From assembly GCF_030813005.1 (NCBI RefSeq), contig NZ_JAUSTU010000001.1, positions 348,384 to 412,383 on the forward strand: a DNA stretch of 64,000 nucleotides. The letters run 5' to 3'. Within the stretch, counting starts at the first letter, position 1; every line of letters begins with the position of its first letter. Source of the stretch: Robertmurraya andreesenii (GTDB lineage: Bacteria > Bacillota > Bacilli > Bacillales > Cytobacillaceae). The position numbers were made by a program, and so were the translations under genes. Of the stretch, positions 51,507 through 59,624 are shown in pieces. The notes below the pieces were generated by a model. That model saw only the letters and a program-made list of their open reading frames with translations, had not been told where the DNA came from and searched no databases.

Positions 51507-53492
51507 ATGTATATTATTGGGAATACGGCACTTTATTTAGGAATAGCGATTGCGGTCTATGCACTAATCGCCAATTTGATTGGAATTAAGAACAAGAATA
51601 ATAGATTACTAGAAAGTGCTCGAGGTGGAGTGCTATCCCTTGTGTTCGTGTCTAGTATCGCTACATTTCTCCTTCTCTATAATCTTGGAACCAGCCAGTT
51701 TCAATATGAGTATGTAGCTGCTTATACGAGTAAGAATTTGCCATTAGTATATAAATTAACTGCCTTTTGGGCAGGAAATGCTGGTTCGCTATTATTATGG
51801 CTCTTCCTCTTATGCATATATGCAGGGTTTCTTGTTTTCTCCAAGGAAAAAAGAAACCCGATGATGCCATATGTTTCTAGCATTCTGCTATTGAATATCC
51901 TATTTTTCTTCCTAGTTCTCGTGTTCAGCAGCAATCCATTTAAAATGACAGACATCATTCCTGCTGACGGGAAAGGCTTGAACCCGATGCTACAGCATCC
52001 AGGAATGATCCTGCACCCTGTAACTTTATATTTAGGCTATGTAGGACTTGCAGTTCCATTTGCATTTGCGATTGCCGCCCTTATTCTCAAAAGAATGGAT
52101 GCAGAATGGATCAAGCTTACAAGACGATGGACATTAGTTGCTTGGTTGTTTCTTACCCTTGGAAACATCATTGGCGGCTGGTGGGCGTATCTCGAATTGG
52201 GCTGGGGTGGATACTGGGCTTGGGATCCAGTTGAAAATGCAAGCTTCCTCCCATGGTTAACCGTATCAGCCTTCCTGCATTCCGTCATGATTCAAGAGCG
52301 GAAAGGAATGCTCAAGACCTGGAATATTAGCTTAGTGATCATTTCTTATGCACTCAGCTTGTTTGGAACTTTCTTAGTACGAAGTGGTGTTCTAACTAGT
52401 GTACACGCCTTTGGAGATGGAAACCTCGGAACCTATTTCTTAATCTTCATGGCGATTATGTTGACCCTATCACTTTATGTCGTGATAACGAGATATCAGC
52501 TTATCAAAAAAGAAACAAATCCAATTGAATCCTATTTTTCTAAGGAAAGCTCCTTCCTTTTAAATAACTTAATTCTTGTTGCTGGGGCATTCGCCGTTTT
52601 CTGGGGCTCCATGTACCCGCTGATTTCCGAAGCGTTAACCGGAACGAAGGTGAATGTTGGACCACCGTATTTCAATAAAGTAATGGCACCAATCATGCTT
52701 GCGTTGATTGTCTTAATGGCGATTTGTCCACTGATCGCATGGCAAAAAGCAACCGTAGAGAAATTCCTGAAAAGCGTGATTTGGCCTTTAGCTGCAGGAG
52801 TTATTTCAGCGATTATTCTTGTCGTGATGGGTGTGAAAGGGATATTTGCCATTATTGGGTTAGCTGCCACCGTCTTCATGTTTGCCACACATGTGAAGGA
52901 ATATATCGATGGTACACGAGCAAGAAGAAAGGCAACAAAAGAAAATGTGTTAAAGGCTGCATACAAGCTACTAACGAAGAATCAAAGAAGGTATGGCGGC
53001 TATATTGTCCACATGGGAATTGCGATCATCGCGATTGGCGTTATCTCTTCTCATGCCTATGTCCAGGACGTGATGAAGACCGTAAATCTTGGTGAAACGA
53101 TCAAGATTGGCCATTACGAAATGACCTTCCAAGGGCTATCTGAGCATCAAAAAAATGGCAATGGCATCGTCGTAGCTAAGCTTGACACCACCTATAAAGG
53201 AAAAAGCATCGGCACGATTAAGCCTGAAAAAATCTTCTATGAAACATGGCCAGAGCCATCAACGGAAGTAGCCATCAAAACAAATTGGAAAGAGGATTTG
53301 TATATCGTTCTAAGCTCCTGGGAGGACAAGGAGAAAGCAACCTTCCAAGTAAAGGTTAATCCATTCGTTAGCTGGATTTGGACGGGAGGACTTATTATGG
53401 TATTTGGAACAGCAATTGCGCTTATTGGGGGCAAAACAACATCCTCTCGTGCTCTTAGATTAAAGCAAAGAAGCGCTAAGGCGGGTGTGTGA
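51507..53492 (+). CDS. ccmF: CcmF/NrfE-type heme lyase subunit
   Basis: A 661-residue heme-handling protein with about 14-15 membrane helices. The tryptophan-rich WWD motif is at about 233-250 (WGGYWAWDPVENASFLPW). Candidate heme-ligand histidines are His170 (MILHPVTLYLGYVG), His258 (FLHSVMIQERKG), the His of SVHAFGDG, and the His of YGGYIVHMG. It attaches heme to the apocytochrome. As the operon ends in nrfHA, it may be the special lyase for the CxxCK heme, like NrfE. I start at ATG 51507, with AAAGGAGGG upstream; two GTG codons nearer the ribosome site are less likely. Confidence 0.93.
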   Translation: MYIIGNTALYLGIAIAVYALIANLIGIKNKNNRLLESARGGVLSLVFVSSIATFLLLYNLGTSQFQYEYVAAYTSKNLPLVYKLTAFWAGNAGSLLLWLFLLCIYAGFLVFSKEKRNPMMPYVSSILLLNILFFFLVLVFSSNPFKMTDIIPADGKGLNPMLQHPGMILHPVTLYLGYVGLAVPFAFAIAALILKRMDAEWIKLTRRWTLVAWLFLTLGNIIGGWWAYLELGWGGYWAWDPVENASFLPWLTVSAFLHSVMIQERKGMLKTWNISLVIISYALSLFGTFLVRSGVLTSVHAFGDGNLGTYFLIFMAIMLTLSLYVVITRYQLIKKETNPIESYFSKESSFLLNNLILVAGAFAVFWGSMYPLISEALTGTKVNVGPPYFNKVMAPIMLALIVLMAICPLIAWQKATVEKFLKSVIWPLAAGVISAIILVVMGVKGIFAIIGLAATVFMFATHVKEYIDGTRARRKATKENVLKAAYKLLTKNQRRYGGYIVHMGIAIIAIGVISSHAYVQDVMKTVNLGETIKIGHYEMTFQGLSEHQKNGNGIVVAKLDTTYKGKSIGTIKPEKIFYETWPEPSTEVAIKTNWKEDLYIVLSSWEDKEKATFQVKVNPFVSWIWTGGLIMVFGTAIALIGGKTTSSRALRLKQRSAKAGV

Positions 53493-53965
53493 AATTGAGA
53501 AGGAAAGCATTCCTATTATTAGTCATTTTATTATTCATTCCGATAACAGCATTCGCAGACTATGATTATAACTCGAAGGAATTTCAGGAAGTCGTTTCCC
53601 AGCTTTATATGCAGGGGCATGCGAATGATGAACTTTCTACCTGTAAGGTAAAGCAAATGTATTACGATGAAGTGACCCAGATGCTCAATGATGGCATGAA
53701 AGCCGATGAAATCATCCAATTTTACGTCGATGAATATGGCCAGGCAGCACTCAAGGAACCAGCAACTGATAAAAGTGGACTAATCGCTTGGGGAATGCCT
53801 GTTGTAGGAGTTTTGGCAGGAATAGCTGTTGTCGGGTTTTGGTTAAGGAAGATTAAGGTTAAGAACAAGGTAGAGGCGAAGGAGCAAGACCTTTCGTGGG
53901 ATTCCGAATTAGATAAGGAAATTACTGCGAAAATTTTCGAAGAAGAGCGCCGAAAGCATTTTTAG
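53489..53965 (+). CDS. ccmH: CcmH-like protein lacking the CxxC motif
   Basis: A 158-residue exported protein with a signal segment (about 6-23), a helical domain (about 27-90) and a C-terminal helix (about 95-118), the CcmH/CycL layout. The domain aligns with CcmH (EFQEVVSQL, then NDGMKADEIIQFYVDEYG). Where CcmH has LRCxxC, it reads L-Y-Met41-x-x-His44; the only cysteine is Cys52, eleven residues later. It therefore cannot form the usual disulfide for apocytochrome reduction. The GTG start overlaps ccmF. Confidence 0.75.
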   Translation: MKLRRKAFLLLVILLFIPITAFADYDYNSKEFQEVVSQLYMQGHANDELSTCKVKQMYYDEVTQMLNDGMKADEIIQFYVDEYGQAALKEPATDKSGLIAWGMPVVGVLAGIAVVGFWLRKIKVKNKVEAKEQDLSWDSELDKEITAKIFEEERRKHF

Positions 53966-53977
53966 GAGCTGATAAAA

Positions 53978-54337
53978 ATGGATTTTATTTTTCTCATAGC
54001 AAGTTCCATTATGATTCTGACCTGCCTCTATTTTATCATTTCTCCCTTTTTCACAGGTAAAGAGGGAAAGCTTACGGAAGCAAATACTGGAGAAGATACT
54101 TTTACTCTAGAAGCAATTTACGGGGCAGTAAATGAGCTTGAGATGGATTACTTAATGAAAAAAATTAGCGAAGCAGACTATACAAGCCTTAAGGAGCAAT
54201 ATCAGCTACTTGCGGCAGGCATGATGAAACAGGGACAGACGAAGAAAAAGCAGAGTAATACAAAACGCGGTTCCGACAAGGTAGAATTAGAAATTCTAGC
54301 AGAGCTACAAAAATTAAGAAAGCAGAAAGGAAGGTAA
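53978..54337 (+). CDS. CcmI N-terminal-like membrane protein
   Basis: A 119-residue protein with an N-terminal helix (about 3-23) and a helical cytoplasmic or exterior domain. The segment LEAIYGAVNELEMDYLMKKISEADYTSLKEQYQ follows the pattern of the CcmI N-terminal domain (aspartate/glutamate-rich helix, then two-turn motif with xxYxxLKxx). It has no TPR domain, so it would be a minimal CcmI. GGAGCTG precedes the ATG. The role is inferred from similarity and place only. Confidence 0.6.
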   Translation: MDFIFLIASSIMILTCLYFIISPFFTGKEGKLTEANTGEDTFTLEAIYGAVNELEMDYLMKKISEADYTSLKEQYQLLAAGMMKQGQTKKKQSNTKRGSDKVELEILAELQKLRKQKGR

Positions 54338-54339
54338 AG

Positions 54340-54681
54340 ATGGACATTCCAGCATTTCATCCGGAATGGCTTGTCACGTTTTGGTTAACAACACCAGGCT
54401 TGAACAAATTGAACCCGCACCTTCTCTTAGTCATCATTGTGATCTTTGTAATCGGCTATTATTTCATCAAAAGAAGAAAAAAGCCAATCGAAAAGTCAGA
54501 CTCGAATGAAGAGCAGTTTCAACTGCTGTTAACGAAGAAAAATATGCTTGAAAAGGAATTAAATGAGTTAAGAAGCAAATACGAGCAAGAAGAATTAGAA
54601 AATGCAGGGCTAGCAAACAAAAAGAAAGAGCTGGAAAAGCATCTTGAGCAAACGATGAGACAATTGCAGCAGTTTATTTGA
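54340..54681 (+). CDS. Unknown membrane-anchored coiled-coil protein in ccm operon
   Basis: A 113-residue protein: a short N-terminal part (EWLVTFWLTTPGLNKLNPH), one membrane helix (about 27-45) and a long heptad coiled coil (about 55-110, NMLEKELNELRSKYEQEELE onward). No cysteine or heme motif. GGAAGG lies before the ATG, 2 bp after the preceding stop. I do not recognise it. It may scaffold the Ccm complex; that is inference from its position. Confidence 0.6.
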   Translation: MDIPAFHPEWLVTFWLTTPGLNKLNPHLLLVIIVIFVIGYYFIKRRKKPIEKSDSNEEQFQLLLTKKNMLEKELNELRSKYEQEELENAGLANKKKELEKHLEQTMRQLQQFI

Positions 54682-54700
54682 AAAGAAAGAGTTGAAAGCG

Positions 54701-55405
54701 ATGCTGGAAATCAAAAATCTAACAAAGATTCTCGGAGACAAGCTAATTTTAAGAAATGTGTCCCTGACGTTAGGAAAGGGTGAAATCCTTGCAGTTGTTG
54801 GACCTAACGGTGCAGGCAAGAGCACATTCTTCAAATGTACGGTCGGGCTGTTGCAGCCGAGTGGCGGAGAAATCATTCTCGATGGGAATCTCGTTAAGAA
54901 AAAATCGGCGATTGCACGAAAAAAAATTGGATTTCTAGGGCATGAATCCTTTCTATACAACAATCTTTCACCGCTGGAAAATCTGCAGTTTTATGGAAAG
55001 CTGTATAAGGTTAAGAATCTTGAGGAAAGAATGAAAGAACTTCTGAAAGAGGTTGGCTTGTATCTGTTCAAGGATGTTCCGATTCGTTCCTTCTCAAGGG
55101 GAATGATGCAGCGGCTTGCGATAGCAAGAGTGTTGCTTGCAGAACCTGATATTTTAATGCTTGATGAGCCGCATACAGGGCTGGATCAAGAAGCAGTCCA
55201 ATTATTAAATAAAATCATTATCGACAAAAAGAATAGTGGAACATCCATTCTCATCATCTCCCATGATTTTGAACAGGTGCATAAGCTTGCTGATCGAGTA
55301 GCGGTATTAAAAAAAGGAAAAATCGTTGAAACGAGAGAGCTCGCAGAAAGCATGGACCTATATGGGATGAAAGAATGGTATGAAAAGGTGGTGTCCGAAG
55401 GATGA
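54701..55405 (+). CDS. ccmA: CcmA, heme-export ABC transporter ATPase
   Basis: A 234-residue ABC ATPase with Walker A GPNGAGKST (34-42), signature SFSRGMMQRL, Walker B ILMLDEPHTGLD and the switch His in IISHD. With CcmB and CcmC it releases holo-CcmE. ATG 54701 is chosen over an in-frame TTG at 54692; ribosome sites are weak. It overlaps ccmB by 4 bp. Alone it could be any ABC ATPase; the order A-B-C settles it. Confidence 0.9.
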   Translation: MLEIKNLTKILGDKLILRNVSLTLGKGEILAVVGPNGAGKSTFFKCTVGLLQPSGGEIILDGNLVKKKSAIARKKIGFLGHESFLYNNLSPLENLQFYGKLYKVKNLEERMKELLKEVGLYLFKDVPIRSFSRGMMQRLAIARVLLAEPDILMLDEPHTGLDQEAVQLLNKIIIDKKNSGTSILIISHDFEQVHKLADRVAVLKKGKIVETRELAESMDLYGMKEWYEKVVSEG

Positions 55406-56085
55406 AGACGATTCTGATGGATGCCTTCACCATCGCAGGAAAGGATTTGCGAAGCGAATTAAAAACGAAGCAGACAATTGGGATGATGCTTGTCTTTGCA
55501 GCATTGGTGATTCTTATCTTTAGCTTTGCTTTTGACCCGACAAACAATATGGTGAAAGCCGTGATTCCTGGATTAATATGGATCATTACGATCTTTTCTG
55601 GAATTCTTGGCCTCAATCGTTCATTCGTGTCAGAGCTTGAGAACAATTGCTTAATCGGCTTGAGGTCAGCGCCTATCGATCCGTCGAGTATTTACATCGG
55701 GAAGGTGATCGCGAACTTTGTTCTAGTTTCACTCGTTCAAGTCGTCAGTATTCCAGTCTTGTTTCTCTTATTCGGATATCGGTTCACGAGTTCTTATCTG
55801 TGGTTTATTCTCATCGTACTCGCTGGCACATTTGGCTTCATTATTGTGGGGACGTTTCTTGCAGCATTGGCAGCTAATGCGAAGAATAGCGAAATGCTGC
55901 TTCCAGTCCTTCTGTTACCGCTTATCAGCCCGTTAATGATCGCGGGTGTGCAAGCAACGAATATTGTTCTTGAGAACACAGAAATTCAGTCGGCAATTTC
56001 TTGGCTGCAGCTCATGGCTGCCTACGATCTTTTATTTTTAGCTGCCTGCTTTCTTTTATTTGAATTTATTATGGAGGGATCATGA
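55402..56085 (+). CDS. ccmB: CcmB, heme-export ABC transporter permease
   Basis: A 227-residue permease with six membrane helices. CcmB features are the N-terminal amphipathic AGKDLRSELKTKQTIGMMLVFAAL, then WIITIFSGILGLNRSFVSELENNCLIGLRSAPIDPSSIYIGK and the C-terminal LLPVLLLPLISPLMIAGVQAT. It starts within the last codon of ccmA and overlaps ccmC by 4 bp. Confidence 0.92.
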   Translation: MKTILMDAFTIAGKDLRSELKTKQTIGMMLVFAALVILIFSFAFDPTNNMVKAVIPGLIWIITIFSGILGLNRSFVSELENNCLIGLRSAPIDPSSIYIGKVIANFVLVSLVQVVSIPVLFLLFGYRFTSSYLWFILIVLAGTFGFIIVGTFLAALAANAKNSEMLLPVLLLPLISPLMIAGVQATNIVLENTEIQSAISWLQLMAAYDLLFLAACFLLFEFIMEGS

Positions 56086-56795
56086 TGGAGCAGAGATCCA
56101 ATCTTATCGATCGAGCGTTACTATATGTTCTTATTCCTGCGGTTTTCGTTCTATTTTATTTGATCTTTATCTGGTCACCAGTAGAAAAAATCATGGGAGT
56201 GACACAGAAGATTTTCTATATTCATGTGGGAACAGCATGGGTGGCATTCCTTGCCTTCTTCGTTGTCGGCTTTTATAGCGTCATGACATTAATTAAACCA
56301 AAGCTAAATCGCTTTATTTATGCCGGAGTTTCCGCAGAAATCGGTGTTCTTTTTACAACGATTACCTTAATTACGGGAATGACATGGGGAAGAGCAAGCT
56401 GGAATACATGGTGGAGCTGGGAGCCGCGCCTTGTCACAACCCTTGTTCTCTGGTTTATCTATGTGGCGTTTTTGTTCATTAGGAAAATGGATGGTTCATG
56501 GGAAAGGATTGCGAAGCTTTCTTCTGTGTTTGGGATTATCGGCTGTTTGAATGTACCGATCGTCTTCATGGCCATTCGCTGGTGGAATACGAAGCTGCAT
56601 CCGATTGTCTTTGGTGAAGGAAAAAATCAAACGGGCGGCGGAATTGAGCCTGAAATGCTTGTAACATTACTATTCTCTGTCTTTACCATTACCCTACTAT
56701 ATGTGTTCCTAATGAGAAAAGGGGCAGAGATTGAGAGAATGCGTACAATCGTGAAGAGATCCAAAAACAAAATCATGAACAAATTAGCGAGCTAA
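56082..56795 (+). CDS. ccmC: CcmC, heme-loading protein
   Basis: A 237-residue protein with six membrane helices that loads heme onto CcmE. The WWD-type motif lies at about 102-120 (WGRASWNTWWSWEPRLVTT; the usual Asp is Glu here). The flanking ligand histidines are His48 (FYIHVGTAW) and His173 (RWWNTKLHP). It is preceded by TTATGGAGGGATC. Confidence 0.94.
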   Translation: MMEQRSNLIDRALLYVLIPAVFVLFYLIFIWSPVEKIMGVTQKIFYIHVGTAWVAFLAFFVVGFYSVMTLIKPKLNRFIYAGVSAEIGVLFTTITLITGMTWGRASWNTWWSWEPRLVTTLVLWFIYVAFLFIRKMDGSWERIAKLSSVFGIIGCLNVPIVFMAIRWWNTKLHPIVFGEGKNQTGGGIEPEMLVTLLFSVFTITLLYVFLMRKGAEIERMRTIVKRSKNKIMNKLAS

Positions 56796-56811
56796 TGAGG
56801 AGGAATGGAGA

Positions 56812-56943
56812 ATGAACTACTTATTTTTGGCTTATTCAGTGACTTGGGCTTTAATTGCAGGCTATGTGTTATTTTTGGGGAAAAGACAAAAGGCTTTACA
56901 AAAGGAAATAAAACAGCTTGAAGAGTGGAATTCGGAAGAATAA
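56812..56943 (+). CDS. ccmD: CcmD-like small membrane protein
   Basis: A 43-residue ORF. One membrane helix (FLAYSVTWALIAGYVLFLG) is followed by a charged cytoplasmic helix (KRQKALQKEIKQLEEW), the exact layout of CcmD. A strong GAGGAGGAATGGAG ribosome site lies upstream. It sits directly after ccmC, where ccmD belongs. CcmD helps release holo-CcmE from CcmABC. Confidence 0.88.
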   Translation: MNYLFLAYSVTWALIAGYVLFLGKRQKALQKEIKQLEEWNSEE

Positions 56944-56967
56944 GGAAAGTAGAGCGGGTGAAAAAGG

Positions 56968-57474
56968 ATGGCCAAAAAAATTATACCTATTGTCGTCATC
57001 GTGGTTGTCATCGGGGTGATTGGGTTCCTCATCAATGGACTTGAAGGAAAGGCATCGACGACACCCGGAGACAATGCGATTGACTTTGAATTAAAGGACA
57101 TGAATGGAAAAACACATAAACTATCAGACTATAAGGGCCAGACAGTCGTGATTAACTTCTTTGCAACCTGGTGTCAGCCTTGTATTGATGAAGCTCCAGA
57201 GCTTGAGGCGTTTAACAGTGAATATAAGGATGCCCAGCTGATCGTCATTGCGAAAGGCGAATCGAGTAAGAGAATGAAAAAATATATTTCCGAAGCTGAT
57301 TCAAAGCTCTTCTATTTACTTGATACAAAAGAGGAAGTTTCTAAGAAATATAGTGTCATTGGTCAGCCTGAAACGATCATCATTAATAAAGATGGAGTGA
57401 TTGTTGAGAGATTCACTGGACCGACCACGAAAGAGAATTTAATTCAATTGATTGAAGAAAAAGCCTCTCTCTAA
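56968..57474 (+). CDS. ccmG: Membrane-anchored thioredoxin-like protein (CcmG/ResA type)
   Basis: A 168-residue TlpA-family thioredoxin with an N-terminal anchor helix (about 4-24). The active site is CQPC at 69-72 in FFATWCQPCIDEAPELEAF, and the cis-Pro region is VIGQPETIIINKDG. It keeps apocytochrome heme-site cysteines reduced. As CcmH here lacks its CxxC, this may be the only thiol reductant of the set. A weak GGGTG precedes the ATG. ResA is the Bacillus System II counterpart; the position in the ccm operon favours CcmG. Confidence 0.88.
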   Translation: MAKKIIPIVVIVVVIGVIGFLINGLEGKASTTPGDNAIDFELKDMNGKTHKLSDYKGQTVVINFFATWCQPCIDEAPELEAFNSEYKDAQLIVIAKGESSKRMKKYISEADSKLFYLLDTKEEVSKKYSVIGQPETIIINKDGVIVERFTGPTTKENLIQLIEEKASL

Positions 57475-57552
57475 TTTGGTTAGAACACGATTGGTCAACT
57501 AGATTCGATCGTGCTTTAATAGAAATTTTCCACACTGGAGGGAGGTGAGAAA

Positions 57553-58062
57553 ATGTTAAAAAACAAAAAAATGTTATTATTCATTGGTGTTTTTGTTGGG
57601 ATTATTTTGTCGGTTGTCACCGTCAAGGGACTAGCCTATAGTGATTCACCAGAGTTTTGTAGCAGCTGTCATTTAATGACACAGGTTCATGATTCCTTTG
57701 CTGATTCTAACCATGCGGATCTTGCCTGCGGGGATTGCCACCTGCCTCATGACAACATCGTTCATAAGATGACTGAAAAGGCAAAAGCTGGTATGGGGCA
57801 TATTTACTATAATACGCTCGGGGTCGAGAAGATTCCTGGGGTATTGCATGCGACAGAAAATTCCGAAAAAATCATTAAGGAAAACTGTGTTAGCTGTCAT
57901 GAGAATACTGTGAAAAATGTGTCCCATGATGCGAAGGAAGACTGTACAGACTGTCACCAATCAGTACCGCATGGAAAGAATTTCAAAACAGAAGATTACT
58001 ATAAACCAGCAAAACCTGGTGAGCTTTTAGAAAATAAAGGAGGTAACTGGAATAATGGCTAG
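57553..58062 (+). CDS. nrfH: Cytochrome c nitrite reductase small subunit NrfH
   Basis: A 169-residue NapC/NirT-family tetraheme quinol dehydrogenase. One N-terminal membrane anchor (about 7-27) and four CxxCH sites: Cys36-His40, Cys59-His63, Cys112-His116 and Cys131-His135. The first is CSSCHLM, the CxxCHxM form whose Met binds heme 1 in NrfH. It takes electrons from menaquinol and hands them to NrfA. GGAGGGAGGTG precedes the ATG. It overlaps nrfA by 8 bp. Confidence 0.96.
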   Translation: MLKNKKMLLFIGVFVGIILSVVTVKGLAYSDSPEFCSSCHLMTQVHDSFADSNHADLACGDCHLPHDNIVHKMTEKAKAGMGHIYYNTLGVEKIPGVLHATENSEKIIKENCVSCHENTVKNVSHDAKEDCTDCHQSVPHGKNFKTEDYYKPAKPGELLENKGGNWNNG

Positions 58063-59479
58063 GAAATATCATTGGGCATTTTTGCTCCTAGTCGCTGTCA
58101 TATTCATGATGACTGGTTGTTCTAGCCAGGACTCTGAAAAAGCATCCACTGCGGCCAAAACAGGCTTAAGCAAGGATGAAATTAGCAATGAAGCGTTTAA
58201 GGATTTATTCCCGCTTCAATATGACAGCTACATGAAAAACGCAGAAGATACAGAGGATACAAAATACAGTGGTTCCGTAAAGCGTCCAAAATTTGATCAT
58301 GATAAAGAACCATACCTGCCAGTTTTATTTAACGGATATGGATTTGCTCTTGATTATAATGAAGACCGTGGTCACGTGTATGCAAATGAAGACGTCCGTG
58401 CCACTCTACGTATTACAGATAAATCAATTGGTTCTTGTTTAACTTGTAAATCAACAGCTGTTCCACATTTGATTGAGGAAATGGGCGATGATTATTGGGG
58501 TGGAAGCTTCAATAAGGATGTTTGGCCAGCTGCAGAAGCAATGGGTCACTCTCCGATTGGCTGCTCTGACTGCCATGATCCAGAAACAATGGATCTTCGC
58601 ATCACACGTCCAAGCTTAGTGAAAGGTTTGGAATCACAAGGAATTGATGTATCAAAAGCAACGAAGAATGATATGCGTAACTATGTATGTGCACAGTGTC
58701 ACGTAGAATACTACTTTGCACCAGAAAATGGTGAGGTAACATTCCCATGGTCTGAGGGCTTTAAACCAGAGGATATGTATAAATACTATGATACAGTTGC
58801 TAAGCAAAGAGGATTTGACAAAGATTGGGTTCACAATGTATCGGGAACTCCAATGATAAAAGCGCAACACCCTGACTTTGAGACTCATATTGAGGGTCCA
58901 CATGGCGAGGCCGGAGTAACATGTGCTGACTGTCATATGCCGTATGAACGTGCAGATGGCAAAAAGAAAATTTCGTCCCACTGGTGGAAATCTCCACTTA
59001 AGTCCATGGAGGCCTCATGCGGAACATGTCACTCCAACAGAGATCTCGATGATTTGAAGGATCGTGTTGAAAAGATTCAGGATACACATATGACAGCATT
59101 ACACGCTGCAGAGGATGTTTCTATTAGCTCACACTACTATGTGAACAAGATGATTACATCAGGTGTAAGTGAAGAGAAAATTAAGGAAGCACAGGAGCAT
59201 GTTCGTAAAGGACAATGGTTCTGGGATATCATCGCAGCAGAAAGTGCAGCTGGATTCCATAACCCTCAGGGAGCATTGGAGTCATTAAAAATTTCTTCCG
59301 ATGAATCGAATAAAGCCATTCTGATTGCGACTGAGGAGCTTGTGAAAAAAGGCGTAAATCTTGAAGAATTAAAAGCAGAGATAGAGAAAGTAAAGAAGGC
59401 TGTGTACGACGAGAAGGATAGCACGAAGAAGCGTGATTACGCTACAAACGACTATTTCCCAGCACAGCAGCCAAAATAA
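58055..59479 (+). CDS. nrfA: Ammonia-forming cytochrome c nitrite reductase NrfA
   Basis: A 474-residue pentaheme enzyme that reduces nitrite to ammonium with six electrons. The catalytic heme has the special CxxCK site (Cys128-Lys132, CLTCK); the other four are CxxCH at 170-174, 212-216, 290-294 and 322-326. Active-site residues are in place: Arg115 (DVRATLR), Tyr near 218-220 (CHVEYYF) and His272 (KAQHPDFETH). The N-terminus is a lipoprotein signal ending MTGC, so the protein is probably lipid-anchored outside the membrane. AAGGAGGT precedes the ATG. Confidence 0.97.
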   Translation: MARKYHWAFLLLVAVIFMMTGCSSQDSEKASTAAKTGLSKDEISNEAFKDLFPLQYDSYMKNAEDTEDTKYSGSVKRPKFDHDKEPYLPVLFNGYGFALDYNEDRGHVYANEDVRATLRITDKSIGSCLTCKSTAVPHLIEEMGDDYWGGSFNKDVWPAAEAMGHSPIGCSDCHDPETMDLRITRPSLVKGLESQGIDVSKATKNDMRNYVCAQCHVEYYFAPENGEVTFPWSEGFKPEDMYKYYDTVAKQRGFDKDWVHNVSGTPMIKAQHPDFETHIEGPHGEAGVTCADCHMPYERADGKKKISSHWWKSPLKSMEASCGTCHSNRDLDDLKDRVEKIQDTHMTALHAAEDVSISSHYYVNKMITSGVSEEKIKEAQEHVRKGQWFWDIIAAESAAGFHNPQGALESLKISSDESNKAILIATEELVKKGVNLEELKAEIEKVKKAVYDEKDSTKKRDYATNDYFPAQQPK

Positions 59480-59496
59480 AGAAAACTAATTACAAC

Positions 59497-59538
59497 GAAA
59501 ACACTGTGCATGTAGTATAATGTGCAGTGTTTTCTTTA
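59497..59538 (+). terminator. Intrinsic terminator after nrfA
   Basis: GAAAACACTG (59497-59506) pairs with CAGTGTTTTC (59525-59534), followed by T-rich sequence. It ends the 9.4-kb operon. Confidence 0.8.
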
Positions 59539-59592
59539 TTTTGACAGGGATTTGGGTAACTGTCAATTATATTGATTTGTCTTGCATTAAGA

Positions 59593-59615
59593 AAAGAGGA
59601 CGATGAGTCCTCTTT
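59593..59615 (-). terminator. Intrinsic terminator of clpE
   Basis: AAAGAGGAC and GTCCTCTTT form a 9-bp stem with a 5-nt loop; T-rich on the minus strand. Confidence 0.75.
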
Positions 59616-59624
59616 AAGCAAATA

